A DNA stretch of 32,613 bases. Source: Methanoregula sp. GTDB lineage: Archaea > Halobacteriota > Methanomicrobia > Methanomicrobiales > Methanospirillaceae. The stretch covers positions 1-32,613 of the forward strand of contig JAKLGZ010000008.1 of assembly GCA_022710385.1 (NCBI GenBank), read 5' to 3'. The position numbers and the translations under genes are program-made. Below, one piece after another: positions 22,229 through 31,049 of this stretch (position 1 is its first letter; each line of letters starts with the position of its first letter). The notes beneath the pieces were generated by a model. That model searched no databases. It was not told the DNA's origin and saw only the letters and a program-made list of their open reading frames with translations.

Positions 22229-23521
22229 ATGGCAATCGACTGGTACATGGATTTTGTGGACACCGGCTATATCCCGGCAAAGGATGAGCTGATCTGTCTT
22301 TATCGTTTCGAGCCTGCAGCAGGGATCAGCAGGGAGGAAGCGGTAGGCCGGATTGCATCCGAGAGTTCAACGGGCACATGGACGACCCTCTACTCCCTTC
22401 CCCCAATGATGAAAGCGCTGCAGGCAACAGCGTTTGAAATCGAGGGCACCTTTGTGAAGATCGCGTATCCACTCGCTCTTTGGGAGGAAGGGAACGCCTC
22501 CCAGCTGCTGAGCGGGATTGCCGGAAACATCTTCGGTATGAAGGCGCTGAAACACCTCAGGCTGATCGATGTGACCCTTCCTCACGAGTATTTACGGCAT
22601 TTCAAAGGCCCTCACTTCGGCATGGACGGTATCCGGGAAATGATGAAGGTCCATGGGCGACCCCTTACAGGGGCTGTCCCGAAACCCAAGGTTGGATTCT
22701 CTGCGAAAGAACACGCTTCAGTCGGATTCGAAACCTGGATGGGGGGATTTGATTTTGTCAAGGATGACGAGAACCTGACCTCGACCTCCTTCAACCGGTT
22801 TGAGGATCGGGTATCAGCCCTCGCAAAAAAGAGGGACCGGGCTGAGCAGCTCACCGGAGAGAGAAAATCGGCGTTCATCAATATCACTGCCGATACGGCG
22901 ACCATGGAACGTCGCGCCGCCCTCCTCGCTGAGTACGGTTGGACTTATGCCATGATCGATGTCGTGGTCGCAGGTACTTCTGCGGTCTCGACACTCAGGG
23001 ATTACTGTTCAGATCTCGGGCTGGCGATCCATGCCCACCGTGCCATGCATGCTGCATTCGATCGGGATCCAAAACACGGCATCTCGATGCAGTTCATCGC
23101 AAAACTGATGCGGCTTATCGGCGTGAGCCAGATCCATACCGGTACAGCGGTTGGAAAGCTGATCGGATCGAAAAAAGAAGTGCGACTCCTTGCTGATGTC
23201 CTTCGCAATTCACTGACAAAGCCCTCGGGCACTATCCTCCTTGAACAGGACTGGGGGAGCATGAAGAGCGCCTTTCCGGTCTCGTCTGGAGGTCTCCATC
23301 CCGGCCTTGTCCCGGATGTTCTGGATATCTACGGTGAGGATCTCGTTCTTCTCGTAAGCGGTGGAATCCATGGACATCCTGACGGGACAAGGGCCGGGGC
23401 GGAAGCGACAATGCAGGCCATCGAAGCATGGAAGGAAGGGATCTCTCTCCGTGAGAAAGCAGCGGGATCAAAGGAACTCGCACGGGCGCTCGAAAAGTGG
23501 GGATACTATAAGCCGAAATAA
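22229..23521 (+). CDS. rbcL: Form III ribulose-bisphosphate carboxylase, large chain
   Basis: A 430-residue archaeal RuBisCO, which carboxylates ribulose 1,5-bisphosphate to two 3-phosphoglycerates. All key residues are visible: the KPKVG lysines (152/154), the carbamylated lysine K178 with metal ligands D180 and E181 in GGFDFVKDDE, H270 in HAHRAMHA, loop 6 lysine K310 in GTAVGKLIG, the phosphate-binding SSGGLHPG (352-359) and GG at 378-379. This rules out an inactive RuBisCO-like protein. There is no small subunit gene, as expected for form III. In Thermococcus-type archaea the enzyme acts in AMP salvage; in Methanospirillum-type methanogens in a reductive hexulose-phosphate pathway with phosphoribulokinase. 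Neither set of partner genes is in the window. Start ATG 22229. Confidence 0.95.
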   Translation: MAIDWYMDFVDTGYIPAKDELICLYRFEPAAGISREEAVGRIASESSTGTWTTLYSLPPMMKALQATAFEIEGTFVKIAYPLALWEEGNASQLLSGIAGNIFGMKALKHLRLIDVTLPHEYLRHFKGPHFGMDGIREMMKVHGRPLTGAVPKPKVGFSAKEHASVGFETWMGGFDFVKDDENLTSTSFNRFEDRVSALAKKRDRAEQLTGERKSAFINITADTATMERRAALLAEYGWTYAMIDVVVAGTSAVSTLRDYCSDLGLAIHAHRAMHAAFDRDPKHGISMQFIAKLMRLIGVSQIHTGTAVGKLIGSKKEVRLLADVLRNSLTKPSGTILLEQDWGSMKSAFPVSSGGLHPGLVPDVLDIYGEDLVLLVSGGIHGHPDGTRAGAEATMQAIEAWKEGISLREKAAGSKELARALEKWGYYKPK

Positions 23522-23632
23522 TTACCCGGCGCTGCCTGCCCCGGAGGCATATCCCGCAGAATCAGTATTCAATGCTTAACTAAAACAATGTGTCCCAAAA
23601 GACTCATTGTTCAGGAAAAAGGACGAAAAAAG

Positions 23633-24079
23633 ATGCCCGATACCGGAAATGAGCCTGATAATCAGACCGAGGAGTGCAAACAGTGCGGGCTGTGTTGCAG
23701 GATATTCGGGAATTCTGTCACGCCTACGGTGTTGAATCTCTACTCCTGGCTTGAGCAGGGCAGGACTGATATACTCCGGTATTTTTTTGCCGCAGAGGAG
23801 GACGGGGTCTGGATCAACTGTGCCGATCTCACCCCCGAAGATCTCGGGACTGTCATCCGGATCGAGATGAGGGATCCCGTCACAGGAGAATATCTGACCG
23901 TCTGCCCATTTCTAAAAAGGCATGGGAAAGAGACCTACTTCTGCGGCATCCATCTGGTAAAACCGGATATGTGCCGGAATTATCAGCCCTGGATATGGGG
24001 TGAAACATATTTCGGACGGTGTAAATCGCTGAAAGAGCGTGATAACCAGTATGTCTGGAGGTATATCTGTGAACGATGA
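23633..24079 (+). CDS. YkgJ-like CxxCxxCC protein (COG0727)
   Basis: A 148-residue protein of the YkgJ/zinc- or iron-chelating family (COG0727). The signature CKQCGLCCRIFG lies near the N-terminus (about residues 15-26), and later cysteines occur in TVCPFL, YFCGIH and DMCRNYQPW, the usual positions. The eight or so cysteines probably bind an Fe-S cluster or zinc. The function of the family is unknown. ATG 23633 is preferred because an AAAGGA stretch precedes it; the frame is open to an earlier ATG at 23588, which would add a Lys/Arg-rich 15 residues. It follows RuBisCO on the same strand with about 110 bases between, so co-transcription is possible. Confidence 0.85.
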   Translation: MPDTGNEPDNQTEECKQCGLCCRIFGNSVTPTVLNLYSWLEQGRTDILRYFFAAEEDGVWINCADLTPEDLGTVIRIEMRDPVTGEYLTVCPFLKRHGKETYFCGIHLVKPDMCRNYQPWIWGETYFGRCKSLKERDNQYVWRYICER

Positions 24080-24204
24080 TCCCCTCCCTCTCTTTCCTTG
24101 GTGAACCATCAGCTGGAGTGCGTCCCCCATGTTCCCTCATGGAAAGATGGTGGCAGGGCTTTTTACCTCGCTTACCAAAGATCAGGGATTGGGAATGATG
24201 ACCA

Positions 24205-24774
24205 ATGAAAAAACCTGCACTCCTCATCATCGACATGCAGAATGATTTTATTCGCGATGGTGCCCCGTTGAAGGTGGAAGGGGCAGATCGTATCATGGGA
24301 AATATACGGTCGGTACTTGCATTATTCAGGAAAGAACACCTCCCGATATTCCATGTCATCCGTGTTCACCGCCAGGATGGATCGGATGTGGAGCTCTTCA
24401 GGGAAGATCTCTTCAGGAACCACCCGTTTGCTGTTGCAGGAACGAAAGGAGCTGAGATCATCAGTGAGCTGGAACCAAATGAGGGCGAGTATATCCTCCG
24501 GAAGACCCGGATGAGTGCATTCATGCATACCGAACTCGACCTGATGCTCCGGACAATCGGGACCGACACCCTCTTTGTTACCGGGATCCAGACGCCGAAT
24601 TGCATCCGCACGACCGTTTTTGATGCCTGTGCCCTCAATTACTCTGTGTATCTGGTAAAGAACGCTGTTGCAGCAAAGAACGAGGAGATTCACCGTTCGA
24701 ATTGTCAGGACATGGCTTCGATTGGGGTGGGTATGATCAGGTCCTCAGAAGTTGGCAGGATCCTGATCTCCTGA
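24205..24774 (+). CDS. Isochorismatase-family cysteine hydrolase
   Basis: A 189-residue hydrolase of the isochorismatase/nicotinamidase superfamily. The catalytic triad is visible: D10 in LLIIDMQNDF, K100 in YILRKTRMSAF and C133 in GIQTPNCIRTT, with the usual cis-peptide region before the cysteine. The length is typical of a single-domain member. Substrates in this family include nicotinamide, isochorismate, carbamates and ureides, and the sequence does not identify one. The metal-binding histidines of true nicotinamidases are not obvious, so a plain amidase of the YcaC/YecD type is more likely. The ATG follows GGGAATGATGACCA. Convergent with the uracil-DNA glycosylase gene. Confidence 0.88.
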   Translation: MKKPALLIIDMQNDFIRDGAPLKVEGADRIMGNIRSVLALFRKEHLPIFHVIRVHRQDGSDVELFREDLFRNHPFAVAGTKGAEIISELEPNEGEYILRKTRMSAFMHTELDLMLRTIGTDTLFVTGIQTPNCIRTTVFDACALNYSVYLVKNAVAAKNEEIHRSNCQDMASIGVGMIRSSEVGRILIS

Positions 24775-24821
24775 GAAAACCTTCAGGCTATACCTATAAC
24801 AACCCCCTCAGGTTATTTTAC

Positions 24822-25427
24822 TCATTTTACCTGCCTGAATCTCAGACCGTTCTCCTCTATTATTCTCCCGAGAGCCTGAACATCCTCAAAAATTGTTCCT
24901 TTGAGGGGGGGATTATGGGTCACTGCAGCAGGGTGATAGACTGGGAATATCGTGAGATCCCTGCATGATGGCCCGGCATGTACCGGCTGCCCGTGAATAC
25001 GGCCAATAGGGATGTTCGGCAGCCCGAAGTGGGAGAAGACCAGTTCGGACGCAAGCCGTCCCATAGGGATGAGTATCCTTGGAAATGCAAGGTCGATCTG
25101 TTTTTGGAGATACCCTTCACAGGCCGCTATTTCATCTTTTTTTGGAACCCGGTTTTCTGGTGGCCGGCATTTGACAATACTTGTGATAAATACCCTGTCC
25201 CGCTGAAGACCGATCGTAGCGAGCAGATCTTCGAGCACGGTACCTGCACGTCCAACAAAAGGCCTTCCTGTGAGATCCTCATTTCTCCCAGGAGCTTCTC
25301 CGATAAAAAACAGTTCGGAGGGTACCGGGCCTTCACCAGGGACGGCATTGGTGCGGGTCAGGGAAAGCCTGCAACGGGTACATGTCGTGATATGAGCGTT
25401 GAGTTGCCGTACGGCCTCCTTTTCCAT
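24822..25427 (-). CDS. udg: Family 4 (Fe-S) uracil-DNA glycosylase
   Basis: A 201-residue type 4 uracil-DNA glycosylase, which removes uracil from DNA to start base-excision repair. Cluster cysteines are C16 and C19 in TTCTRCRL, with two more in VKCRPPENR and AACEGYL, matching the [4Fe-4S] pattern. Motif A is GEAPGRNED (the GEAPG catalytic loop) and motif B is the HPAAV segment near the C-terminus. This family is common in archaea and in some bacteria. The N-terminus (MEKEAVRQLNAHI) is the standard lead-in helix, so ATG 25427 is likely correct. It appears to be a single gene and lies downstream of the Fe-S flavoprotein gene on the same strand. Confidence 0.93.
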   Translation of the reverse strand: MEKEAVRQLNAHITTCTRCRLSLTRTNAVPGEGPVPSELFFIGEAPGRNEDLTGRPFVGRAGTVLEDLLATIGLQRDRVFITSIVKCRPPENRVPKKDEIAACEGYLQKQIDLAFPRILIPMGRLASELVFSHFGLPNIPIGRIHGQPVHAGPSCRDLTIFPVYHPAAVTHNPPLKGTIFEDVQALGRIIEENGLRFRQVK

Positions 25428-25541
25428 ACATGGTATTCGCCGGTCCCAGTGATTATGATATTCGTTGGATAGTACTGCAGGTTGGCCGGAAGTATACGCG
25501 TTGTTTCCCTGTTATCGCGACCGTTCCATCGACAACCCCAT

Positions 25542-26432
25542 TCAGGTATCCATATCCTTCAGAACTTTTTTCATGGCATCCCGGACTTTCTCCTCTGCAT
25601 ACGGGATGTTCCGGATATCCCCAATCCTGTCGAGATCATCAAAAAAGACACTTCTGACGGGTTTTATGTGGATATTTTTTAAAAATGCATCAATAACACG
25701 GGTAATACATGAGAAATTCTCCTGTCCCTGACGCCCAGCCACAGAGAAGAGGACCCCCGTTTTCCATGACTTCCTTCCGGTAAGGGCCTGCTCCGCATGA
25801 TAGGCCTGGCAGCGATCGATCATGATCTTAAGACTTCCGGGGACGGTGTTGGTGAATACAGGGGTGCAGACGACGATAATCCGGGCATGGGAGATTGATC
25901 GGATTATCTCTGTCATATCATCTTCAAAGATGCAGGTGCCGGTATTATAACACTGGTAACATCCGATGCAGGCCCGGATCGTAAGATCATCGAGATAAAC
26001 CACCCGTGCACTCCTCTCAGCACGGTCGGCCTCTGCCTGAGCCCATGTTGCGAGGACACTACAGTTCCCTGCCGGTCTCGGGCTCCCCTGGAAGATCAGG
26101 ACGTCATGGGCAGGGAGATCATCCGGCTCCCTGATTGCCCACCCCTCCCGTGATTCCAGGAACAGGGTTGGATCCGAGAGCAGCTCTCTCTCCCATTCAT
26201 CCGATCTGGCCTGAATGAACCCTGATGCGCTAATAGGGGATGAAGGGGGGTATTCGTAGGTATTCGTCCGGAAACAGGCGATAACATTCCCCCCAGACAC
26301 GACCTGGAGGGTATAGATCATCATCCCCGGATACTGACCCCCCAAATCCCGGCCTGTTAGAACCAGGTGGTAGGTCTGCCCCTGTGCATCAATCACTTTT
26401 TCGGACAGTATCTTCTCCTCACCGGCCGTCAT
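25542..26432 (-). CDS. Fe-S flavoprotein with an extra N-terminal domain
   Basis: A 296-residue two-part protein. Residues about 108-296 form a flavodoxin-like NADPH-dependent FMN reductase domain: LIFQGSPRPAGNCSVLA is the FMN-phosphate loop, and C155, C158, C161 and C167 in ACIGCYQCYNTGTC form the compact cysteine cluster of iron-sulfur flavoproteins; PVFTNTVPGSLKIMIDR is the usual dimer segment. Isf proteins in methanogens pass electrons and help against O2 and peroxide. Residues 1-105 are a separate domain rich in beta strand (TYHLVLTGRDLGGQYPGMMIY) that I do not recognise and that simple Isf proteins lack. ATG 26432 leads the chain. Divergent from the GntP gene. Confidence 0.87.
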   Translation of the reverse strand: MTAGEEKILSEKVIDAQGQTYHLVLTGRDLGGQYPGMMIYTLQVVSGGNVIACFRTNTYEYPPSSPISASGFIQARSDEWERELLSDPTLFLESREGWAIREPDDLPAHDVLIFQGSPRPAGNCSVLATWAQAEADRAERSARVVYLDDLTIRACIGCYQCYNTGTCIFEDDMTEIIRSISHARIIVVCTPVFTNTVPGSLKIMIDRCQAYHAEQALTGRKSWKTGVLFSVAGRQGQENFSCITRVIDAFLKNIHIKPVRSVFFDDLDRIGDIRNIPYAEEKVRDAMKKVLKDMDT

Positions 26433-26545
26433 TTATGAAACTATCATTCGTCCCAGCCATTATGTTCTTTGTGTCGGTCCTGGAACGGGGCTGATCTGTG
26501 CAATACCCCTGTATTTATTATCCTGAAAATAATGAAGTGTATCAG

Positions 26546-27826
26546 ATGGATCCCCTCCCCTCCTTTTTCCTGACACTCCTCCTCGTCTCATTTCTCGGGA
26601 TACGATTCCGGATCCCGCCAATGTTTAACCTTGTCGGGGGGGCACTTTTTCTTGGCATCCTGATCGGGATGCCCCCTGATCAGCTGATCAGCGTGATTAC
26701 GACAGGTCTTGGGAGGATATTTGCCATGTTTGCCCTCATCATCCTCTCGGGAGCCATCATTGCAGCTATCCTCGAGGAGCAGGGGGATATTCAACAGATT
26801 GTGCATGATATCAGGAACCATTCGGCCAACCCGTATACGATATCCGGCCTCTCAGGCTACCTGCTGGCTCTCCCTGTGGCATGCAGTGTAACCGCATTCA
26901 TCATCCTCTCCCCTGTTGTGAAAGGGCTCGGGAGTGGAGAAAAGACCAGAACGCTGCTCCTGTATTGTGTAGCCATAGGGAGCCTCATCTCATTCGGACT
27001 GGTCTATCCCACTCCTGCGGTTATCCCTCTTGTCCAGTCTCTCGCCCCCGATCTGTCACCCGCCTTATATGATGCCCTGGCTCTCCCTCTCTCGATTCTT
27101 CTGCTGTTCTGTTTTCTTCTCTTGTTCCGTTTCTGGTTCGGATCCTGTGACAAACCTGAGAGCATGGCCAATGGCCCTGGCAACTCCCCCCAGAAAACCG
27201 TTTCATCCTCTGAAAAGAGAAACCTCCGTGCATATGCACCCTTCATCACGATCCTCCTCGCGATCCCGGTCGGACTTGCCATTGGCATTTCGCACGGTGC
27301 ACTGATACAGGTGATCATGCTCGCGGGTGCTGCTACCGCCATTATGACAGCGGCTCCCGGAATCCGGGCAGCCGGATTGCAACGCGGAACAAAGCATGCG
27401 GGCGTGATTATCTTCGACATCTGCGGTGCGGGGGCCCTTGCAGGAGTCATCCTTTCGAGCGGTTTTTCTGAAACAGCACTGGGGCAGATCACGGCAATCA
27501 TCCCTGTTCTCCTGGTGCCCTTTGTCCTTGCTTCCCTGATTCAGACAGCCCAGGGTTCCAGGGTTGTTACCGCGGTACTGACAGCCGGGATCCTTGCGGG
27601 AACTCAGGTTACTGAAGTGATTCATCCGGTTGCACTCATCATCATGATCGCAGCAGGGTGTTTTGTCTTCTCGTTTGTGACCGATCCTTTCTTCTGGATA
27701 GTAAGCCGGACTACCGGGGATGACTTCGCACAGGTGATTCGCCGGTATACAATTCCGCTCGCGCTCTGTGGAGCGGCCCTCTATCTTGCTGCCCTCGGAA
27801 TGCAGCTGGTAGTGTCAGGAGGGTGA
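26546..27826 (+). CDS. GntP-family permease
   Basis: A 426-residue membrane protein with about 12 hydrophobic segments, of the GntP gluconate:H+ symporter family. The family blocks are CGAGALAGVILSSGFSE and LIQTAQGSRVVTAVLTAGIL. GntP proteins import gluconate or similar organic acids; the substrate of archaeal members is not known. The internal polar loop near residues 210-230 (NGPGNSPQKTVSSSEKRN) splits the two halves. ATG 26546 is chosen because it begins at the first helix (MDPLPSFFLTLLL); the frame is open to 26498 with no membrane character. Its 3' end overlaps the convergent nitroreductase-like frame by 116 bases. Confidence 0.87.
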   Translation: MDPLPSFFLTLLLVSFLGIRFRIPPMFNLVGGALFLGILIGMPPDQLISVITTGLGRIFAMFALIILSGAIIAAILEEQGDIQQIVHDIRNHSANPYTISGLSGYLLALPVACSVTAFIILSPVVKGLGSGEKTRTLLLYCVAIGSLISFGLVYPTPAVIPLVQSLAPDLSPALYDALALPLSILLLFCFLLLFRFWFGSCDKPESMANGPGNSPQKTVSSSEKRNLRAYAPFITILLAIPVGLAIGISHGALIQVIMLAGAATAIMTAAPGIRAAGLQRGTKHAGVIIFDICGAGALAGVILSSGFSETALGQITAIIPVLLVPFVLASLIQTAQGSRVVTAVLTAGILAGTQVTEVIHPVALIIMIAAGCFVFSFVTDPFFWIVSRTTGDDFAQVIRRYTIPLALCGAALYLAALGMQLVVSGG

Positions 27827-28907
27827 TCCACTGGGGTGCAGCGGCCTCATCATCTCCCGAAAAATCCTGTACTGCCCATCTCCTGGATTGGGCAGGGGAA
27901 GGTGAGTATCCAAGCCGGAACAGCATCTGGACGGTGTGCGTGTCAGGGATGCCGAGAAGATCGAGCACCCTCCTGTAGTGGTCATCCATCCCGGGATAGG
28001 ACTCGAGGACGCACGTCATGGGCTGGAGGGACACGCCTGCCGAAGCAGCAGTGAGATGTACTCGCTCATAGGTGCGTCCCGCCCGAATCTGGTCGTGCCG
28101 GGAGTTGCCCTTCGTCGCGATCCAGCCGAACGCAGCGGCTGATTCCGTCCCTTTTCGTGCCAATCGGAGAAGCAGTTCCCTTGCTAGGCCATTTCTTCTT
28201 CCTGCCGGGCTTATCCGGAGGGGGAGGAATGAGAGCCAGCCTCGAACCCCATGAAGTCCAATCTCCCTCGCCCCATACCCGTCCGGGTACTGATAACCGG
28301 AAATCGGGGGAATCCGGACATAGGAAAGAAACTCGGAGAAGCGATCTGGGGCAGAGAATGCTACCTCAACTGCATTCGTGATGTGCCCTCCGAGTTCCTG
28401 CCGGAATGAGGGATCGGCTGAGAATCCCAGAGTGGTGAAAGGCTGGTTGGCTGCATCCGCGAGTGAGGAGATGATCTCTGCCGGGATAGGATCGTTTGTA
28501 AAGACACTCCTGTTTGTATGGCGTTTTTCGAGCCATGAAAAGAGGGGATCAGTCACAATCCCTGGATCAGGCATGAGCTCGATCCTTGCAAGAGGCTGCC
28601 CGAGATCGATATCAGCACCTGGCAACGAGGATGGCAAAAGTGAGATCTCAGCCATGAATCCTGCCTCCCGTGCAGCGATATCCAGGTTCTCGATGAATGC
28701 GCCGCAGGAGACACAGGCCTGGCGGGATGCCGGATCCATATGGGACAGGAGACGCTTTTTTTCCAGATACAGGTCAATCCCGCATGGGTCCCTGCAGAGT
28801 ACCGACCAGGGCTGGGTATTCAAGGGGCTGGGTGCCATGATGGCATACCAGAGGATTTGTCTGCGGATATCCCCGGATCTGCCACCCTGATCGGAGGGAA
28901 GGATCAT
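27711..28907 (-). CDS. Acg-type nitroreductase-like flavoprotein, C-terminus extended
   Basis: A 398-residue protein with two degenerate nitroreductase-fold halves, like the Acg family of FMN-binding proteins. Features include APSPLNTQPWSV near the N-terminus, RLLSHMDPASRQACVSCGA, RHTNRSVF in the middle, and LQPMTCVLE and LFRLGYSP near the end. Family members usually stop soon after the last block, roughly at residues 345-350 here. Residues 361-398 are instead encoded antisense to the end of the GntP gene and are Arg/Pro-rich, suggesting the ancestral stop was lost. Acg proteins bind or sequester FMN; catalytic activity is uncertain. ATG 28907 is used; no strong ribosome-binding site. Transcribed from the same side as SemiSWEET. 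Confidence 0.82.
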   Translation of the reverse strand: MILPSDQGGRSGDIRRQILWYAIMAPSPLNTQPWSVLCRDPCGIDLYLEKKRLLSHMDPASRQACVSCGAFIENLDIAAREAGFMAEISLLPSSLPGADIDLGQPLARIELMPDPGIVTDPLFSWLEKRHTNRSVFTNDPIPAEIISSLADAANQPFTTLGFSADPSFRQELGGHITNAVEVAFSAPDRFSEFLSYVRIPPISGYQYPDGYGAREIGLHGVRGWLSFLPLRISPAGRRNGLARELLLRLARKGTESAAAFGWIATKGNSRHDQIRAGRTYERVHLTAASAGVSLQPMTCVLESYPGMDDHYRRVLDLLGIPDTHTVQMLFRLGYSPSPAQSRRWAVQDFSGDDEAAAPQWITLLTLPAAFRGQQDRGPLHRARAELYTGESPVRSHPR

Positions 28908-28968
28908 TGCAGTTCACGCTCCTCCGGGTGGAGACAAGACCGCACCTTTGGGTGAAAGCCGGGTGTCA

Positions 28969-29259
28969 TCATGCCTCTCCAGGTATGTCAGGTCTTTGTA
29001 AAGTGCCCCGGTAATGAAAATAAAGACCCAGTGCGACTATCAGAGTGGAAAGGCTCACCATATTTGCACCAATAACAATCAGATCATTGATAAAGACGCC
29101 GTAAACCGCCCATAGCGCAACTCCAAGAGTAAACTGGACCAGGGTAAGGACACTGATGTCTTTGACCGATCTCGTTCTGTACATCCTGATTATCTGCGGG
29201 ATGAAACCAAACATTGTCAATACGGCGGCCACGATACCAACAGAGAACCAGAAGATCAT
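28969..29259 (-). CDS. SemiSWEET/PQ-loop small sugar transporter
   Basis: A 96-residue membrane protein with three transmembrane helices, the single-unit form of SWEET transporters. The PQ motif is in MFGFIPQIIRMYRTRSVKDIS on helix 1, with the conserved basic and SVKDIS segment after it, and the third helix ends in a basic tail. Two copies form the pore, which usually passes sugars by facilitated diffusion. ATG 29259 is preferred to an in-frame TTG two codons earlier. The substrate is not known. The gene lies between the Acg-type gene and the MFS exporter, all on the minus strand. Confidence 0.9.
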   Translation of the reverse strand: MIFWFSVGIVAAVLTMFGFIPQIIRMYRTRSVKDISVLTLVQFTLGVALWAVYGVFINDLIVIGANMVSLSTLIVALGLYFHYRGTLQRPDIPGEA

Positions 29260-29552
29260 GGACAATCAGCTACCGTTTAAAATAGTGCGTCCTTCAGCAA
29301 ATGCATTGTGACCTCCTCGTTGCACTCATCCCCGGATCCTCATACGATATCCCGTCGCCGATTTCAAGTGAAGGCTTCCAGTATTTTGACCGTATAAAAA
29401 CGCGTGTTTCCATGCGGGAATCATATAATTTTTTCGACTTCCGGTATTGCTGCCCAGATACATTGGGGGGAACTCAATCCTGGTGGAGGAGATCGAAAAA
29501 GGAGATGCTACCGCAGTAAGTGGGCCGTCCCAGGATTCAATCGAAGCCCACA
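29260..29552. other. Gap between MFS and SemiSWEET genes
   Basis: About 290 bases with no gene I can support. AT-rich CATATAATTTTTTCG at 29423-29437 and T-runs are likely termination or start signals. A + strand frame from about 29452 (ending 29604) contains NSILVEEIEKGDATAVSG, which reads like protein but has no start codon and overlaps the MFS gene. Confidence 0.3.
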
Positions 29553-30944
29553 TCATGCTTTACTGCTCCGATCGGGACTTTTCTTGTCCAGGGAGATGAG
29601 GGCACCAAGAACGGTGAGCACGAAAAACACGAGGAAGATCTGCTGCATGCTTGCCAGGAATCCAGGAGCCATTTCCGGTGTGATTGAAGTACTGCCGAGC
29701 ATGAATGAAAAGACGATCATGACGATACCCATCGAGAGCATCATCCCCGTGCTCCGCATCGTTGCCAGGAATGAGGACGCGATGCCATAATGGCTCTTTT
29801 CCACACTCCCCATGACGACGGTGGTATTGGGAGTTGAGAAGAGCCCCAGGCCGCAACCGAGCAGGATAAGGAAGAGAACGACCCATGAAAGCGCCGTATC
29901 CATCCCGAGGAAAGCCAGGCCGAGAAGCCCGACAGAAGAGGTAAAGAGACCGATCGCTGCCAGCTTTGAGGTATCGGTCCTGTCAGAGAGCCTTCCTGCG
30001 ACCGGCGCGATGATCATCTGGACAAAGGGCTGGATGAGGAGGATTGATCCTGCGGTAGCGGGGGACATACCCCGGACAATCTGGAGATAAAGGCTGAGCA
30101 GGAATGTGACTGCGAAGGTAGCACTGTAATTGATGAGAGCGGCGAGATTTGAGAAAGAGAAGATCCTGTTTGAAGAGAGTAGCGTGATCGGAAAAAGGGG
30201 CGAGGCTTTCCTGGACTCCACCAGATAAAAAGTGAGAAACGTCAGCCCCGATAGAAGGATCAATATGAAAGCATCCGTATTGGGGATTCGGGAGGTGCCG
30301 ATAAAGAAGAGGACGAGGGCACCAGCGGAGAGCACCGCACCCTGATAATCGAATAATCCCCGCCGGTTTTCGTTAAGGATTGCAGGGAACCTCCTGACAA
30401 AAAGGAGGACCGTGCAGCCAAGGAGAACCGTGATAAAAAATATACTCCTCCATCCGAAGAGCTGGGTGAGGATCCCCCCGATGAAGGGGCCGAGGGTCAT
30501 GCCCCCGTATACCGCCATCACGTTGATGCCGACAGCCCGGCCTCTCTCCCCTGGGGGGTACAGTTCTGCGATGATTGCGATTGCCGTGGAATACAGCATC
30601 GCCCCCCCGATTCCCTGAAGGAACCGGCAGGCAAGAAGGAGGGATGCAGAAGGGGTGAAAAAGGCAAGGAGTGATGCAAAGGTGTACACCAGGGTTCCGG
30701 TGGAAAATACTTTGGCTCTCCCGATGATATCGCCGAGCATTCCGGCAGGGAGCAGGAAGATCGCTGAAGAGAGAAGATATGCTGCCGGGATCCAGGACAG
30801 CATGATGGCATCAATGGCAAACTCCTCGCCAATAAGCGGAAGGGCTAGGTTGATGCTCGAACCGGTGAATGGATTGAGGAACGTGCCTATCGTTACGATG
30901 ACAAGGATGACTCCCCTGGAGCTGTAGTTTGCCTGATCAGACAT
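29553..30944 (-). CDS. MFS drug/proton antiporter (DHA2-like)
   Basis: A 463-residue major facilitator superfamily exporter with about 14 hydrophobic segments, as in the DHA2 (EmrB/QacA) family. Motif A in the loop after helix 2 reads GMLGDIIGRAKVF; motif C-like GGMTLGPFIGG and LGWRSIFFI-type LFGWRSIFFI follow, both usual in antiporters. The cell would use the proton gradient to expel drugs or metabolites. The start is supported by GGGGAG about nine bases before the ATG. The C-terminal tail is short and basic. Substrate unknown. A single gene with about 100 bases before the CBS protein gene. Confidence 0.9.
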   Translation of the reverse strand: MSDQANYSSRGVILVIVTIGTFLNPFTGSSINLALPLIGEEFAIDAIMLSWIPAAYLLSSAIFLLPAGMLGDIIGRAKVFSTGTLVYTFASLLAFFTPSASLLLACRFLQGIGGAMLYSTAIAIIAELYPPGERGRAVGINVMAVYGGMTLGPFIGGILTQLFGWRSIFFITVLLGCTVLLFVRRFPAILNENRRGLFDYQGAVLSAGALVLFFIGTSRIPNTDAFILILLSGLTFLTFYLVESRKASPLFPITLLSSNRIFSFSNLAALINYSATFAVTFLLSLYLQIVRGMSPATAGSILLIQPFVQMIIAPVAGRLSDRTDTSKLAAIGLFTSSVGLLGLAFLGMDTALSWVVLFLILLGCGLGLFSTPNTTVVMGSVEKSHYGIASSFLATMRSTGMMLSMGIVMIVFSFMLGSTSITPEMAPGFLASMQQIFLVFFVLTVLGALISLDKKSPDRSSKA

Positions 30945-31049
30945 CAGGTGCTCCCCTGAACCTGGAAATAAAAATTCCGGTAATCGTGATGAAATCTTGC
31001 ATCAGGGCTTTTATTAATCTTTACCGGCAAATCCTGAAAAATGGTCGTA

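Noticed and set aside
29452-29604. Protein-like + strand frame with EEIEKGDATAVSG
   Set aside because: No acceptable start codon, preceded by a stop, and it overlaps the end of the MFS gene; at best a remnant.
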